In this document: in pieces, positions 48,477-50,118 of the stretch
Layout: each line of letters begins with the position of its first letter
Numbering within the stretch: the first letter of the stretch is position 1
DNA from: a bacterium
Lineage (GTDB): Bacteria; UBA10199; JAIBAG01
DNA: 50,118 nt
Direction: 5' to 3'
Assembly (NCBI GenBank): GCA_019695305.1
Contig: JAIBAG010000019.1
Location: 1 to 50,118 of the forward strand
Notes under the pieces: model-generated
What the model saw: the letters and a program-made list of their open reading frames with translations, nothing else
Database searches by the model: none
What the model was told of the DNA's origin: nothing
Made by a program: the position numbers and the translations under genes

Positions 48477-50118
48477 TCTACTTTTTACCGTTATCTTAGG
48501 CTTGTCGTGCGCCGCCCATGCAGCGGACGAGGCCAAAAAAACAGAACCCTTGTCGGATTTGTCGCTCAATGCTTTTGAAAGCAAAAAAATGACCGACGGC
48601 CCGCGTGATCCGTTTTCGCCGGGGGCTAAAGAAGGAACTGTTGATCCCTCTACCTTAAGTTTGGAAGGCATTATTTCCAGCACCAACCTGCATTTGGCTT
48701 TAGTATCGGGAAAAATTGTGCGCGAAGGCGATTCTGTTGGTTCGTTTTTGGTTAAAGAAATTGATACGGGCAGCATCACGGTACAATCTGTAGCAGGACT
48801 GCATAAACTTGAAACCAGCGCCTTTTTAGGTAATCGCTCTTCGGGCGGCCAGTACGATATTGTATTTCAAAATGCCGAATTAAAAGACGCCGTTAATATG
48901 ATTGGCGCCGCCGGTAAGTTTAATATTATTGCGCCTCAAGATTTGGCCGGAAAAGTATCGGTTATTTTTGAGCAAACCACTTTAAAAGATGCTTTGGCTT
49001 CCATTTTACGCGTGAACAAACTGGAATTTGCTGAAGAAAATAATATTTTGCGTGTAGGTGCTGGTGATTCTTTTCCAGAAGGCACCAATCTTGAAACTCA
49101 AACTTTTAATTTACGCTATGCTGCTGCCAAAGATTTGGTGGAAACCATCAAAGAGCATGTATCCGATAAAGGCTCTGTAGCCGCCGATGACCGCACCAAT
49201 TCACTCATCATTCAAGATAATGAAGCTTCCATGGCCCGCATTGCCGAGCTTATTAGGCAGCTGGATAAACAGGATACACAGGTGCATATTGAAGCTAAAA
49301 TTGTGGACGTAACGCGCAACTTTAGCCAAAGCATGGGTATTCAATGGGGCTTTACGCGTGATACAGGCCGTGTGCAAGGTTTTAGCTCGGATGGCGCCGG
49401 CGGTTATAACGTAAATTTACCAGCCGATAACCCTACCAGTGGTGTAGGTTTACTTGTAGGCAACGTGGTAAAAAATACCAATCTTTCGGCTGAGCTAACC
49501 ATGGCCGAAGGCCGCGGCGATGCGCACATTATTTCGCAGCCTTCCATTTCAACACTTAATAACGTACCCGCTAAAATTAGAAGTGGTGTTAAATTTTATG
49601 TGAAAAGCACTTCTACTATTGCTGTAGGCGGTTCCAGCGGCACTTCTAGCGGTTCGGAAAGTAATTTGGAAGAAATAGACACCGGCATTGAACTTTCGGT
49701 AACTCCACAAATTACACCCGACAGCACGGTAAAACTTAAAATTGCCGCCACCGAATCGGAAGCCGATTTTACCCGTGCGGTAGACGGAATTCCGGCCGTG
49801 GTTGATAACGTGGCCACCACCACCATTATTGTGAATAACGGCGAAACCGCCGTAATTGGCGGTTTAATGAAAGTCAATAAATCCAAAACCACCAATGGAG
49901 TTCCTGTTTTTTCTACCATCCCTATTTTTGGAGCTTTATTTAAATCGAAAGTTAAAAATAAAACCGATAATGAATTACTTATTTTTATTACACCCCGCAT
50001 TATGGGCAAGGAAGTTTACGTTTCTCCGGCTGACATTTCGAGCTCTACCAATAACGCTGTAGAAAAAGAAATTATTAACACATCTACTACCAACAAAAAA
50101 GCCTCCCACAAATACGAT
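48457..50118 (+). CDS. pilQ: Pilus secretin (PilQ/MshL) with N-terminal PilP-like region; runs off the right edge
   Basis: 554 codons without a stop to the edge. A signal peptide (MLNNIRNLLFTVILGLSCAAHA) starts 4 bases after GAGGGG. Residues about 48-125 (GPRDPFSPG, LEGIISSTNLHLALVSGKIVREGDSVGSFLV) resemble PilP/GspC homology regions. Then come secretin N0/STN (YDIVFQNAELKDAVNMIGAA, about 135-205), an N1 domain (FNLRYAAAKDLVETIKEHV, SLIIQDNEASMARIAELI) and the C-terminal secretin barrel (about 290-530) with VPVFSTIPIFGALFKSK and ELLIFITPRIM. It would form the outer-membrane pilus channel. No separate pilP lies between pilO and this gene, so the two may be fused. The 3' end is cut; most of the barrel is present. 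Confidence 0.9.
   Translation, partial: MLNNIRNLLFTVILGLSCAAHAADEAKKTEPLSDLSLNAFESKKMTDGPRDPFSPGAKEGTVDPSTLSLEGIISSTNLHLALVSGKIVREGDSVGSFLVKEIDTGSITVQSVAGLHKLETSAFLGNRSSGGQYDIVFQNAELKDAVNMIGAAGKFNIIAPQDLAGKVSVIFEQTTLKDALASILRVNKLEFAEENNILRVGAGDSFPEGTNLETQTFNLRYAAAKDLVETIKEHVSDKGSVAADDRTNSLIIQDNEASMARIAELIRQLDKQDTQVHIEAKIVDVTRNFSQSMGIQWGFTRDTGRVQGFSSDGAGGYNVNLPADNPTSGVGLLVGNVVKNTNLSAELTMAEGRGDAHIISQPSISTLNNVPAKIRSGVKFYVKSTSTIAVGGSSGTSSGSESNLEEIDTGIELSVTPQITPDSTVKLKIAATESEADFTRAVDGIPAVVDNVATTTIIVNNGETAVIGGLMKVNKSKTTNGVPVFSTIPIFGALFKSKVKNKTDNELLIFITPRIMGKEVYVSPADISSSTNNAVEKEIINTSTTNKKASHKYD

Overview
The window looks like a chromosomal segment of a moderately AT-rich Gram-negative (diderm) bacterium. 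It carries O-antigen/exopolysaccharide genes, a lipoprotein, an outer-membrane secretin and a type IV pilus machine. Perfect or near-perfect sigma-54 promoter motifs beside pilus genes, and two surface proteins ending in a Cys + transmembrane + basic C-terminal tag like that of myxobacteria, point to a deltaproteobacterium-like lineage (Myxococcota/Bdellovibrionota/Desulfobacterota sense). This is inference from gene content; there is no rRNA or marker gene that settles it.

Layout. 1-7 kb: a partial coiled-coil protein, a large LVIVD-repeat surface protein with long internal DNA repeats, a PhnA-type zinc-ribbon protein, a small lipase-like hydrolase and the RNA helicase DbpA. 7-15 kb and 21.7-33 kb: an interrupted polysaccharide locus with an initiating sugar-phosphate transferase, two membrane+TPR proteins (one an O-antigen ligase family member), three family-4 glycosyltransferases, an FkbM methyltransferase, a Wzx-type flippase and a GMC oxidoreductase. 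A large fibronectin-III surface protein lies inside it. 15.6-21.7 kb: an accessory island inside that locus with a nucleotidyltransferase/ribbon-helix-helix pair, a membrane-anchored KAP NTPase, a wHTH-MNT/HEPN toxin-antitoxin pair and a BRO-N/DinD-like protein. Four copies of a palindrome-containing repeat (CCCGGTGCCAGGCACG) sit at the borders of these units, so they look like gene cassettes. 24-28.9 kb: tRNA-Asn, a response regulator facing a PAS histidine kinase whose upstream partner is a stand-alone ethylene-receptor-type membrane domain, a short-chain dehydrogenase, and a probably frameshifted secreted or envelope protein. 33-35.6 kb: a Phd/RelE toxin-antitoxin pair with a perfect operator, an alpha/beta hydrolase and a GH114-like lipoprotein.

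35.6-50.1 kb (right edge): a type IVa/MSHA-like pilus locus. pilT diverges from an operon-like series: extension ATPase, platform protein, major pilin, three minor prepilins, a 725-residue PilX-like prepilin with a duplicated C-terminal domain, an ExeA-like ATPase, a GspB/MshN-like TPR protein, PilM, PilN, PilO, and a secretin carrying an N-terminal PilP-like region. The secretin runs off the right edge. Assembly ATPases, platform, alignment complex and secretin are all present, so the locus could encode an almost complete machine. No prepilin peptidase is in the window.

The observations I rate most worth following are the split ethylene-receptor-like sensor, the repeat-bounded cassette island including a possible new toxin-antitoxin pair, the shared C-terminal sorting tag, and the sigma-54-driven pilus locus with its giant duplicated-domain prepilin and PilP-secretin fusion.
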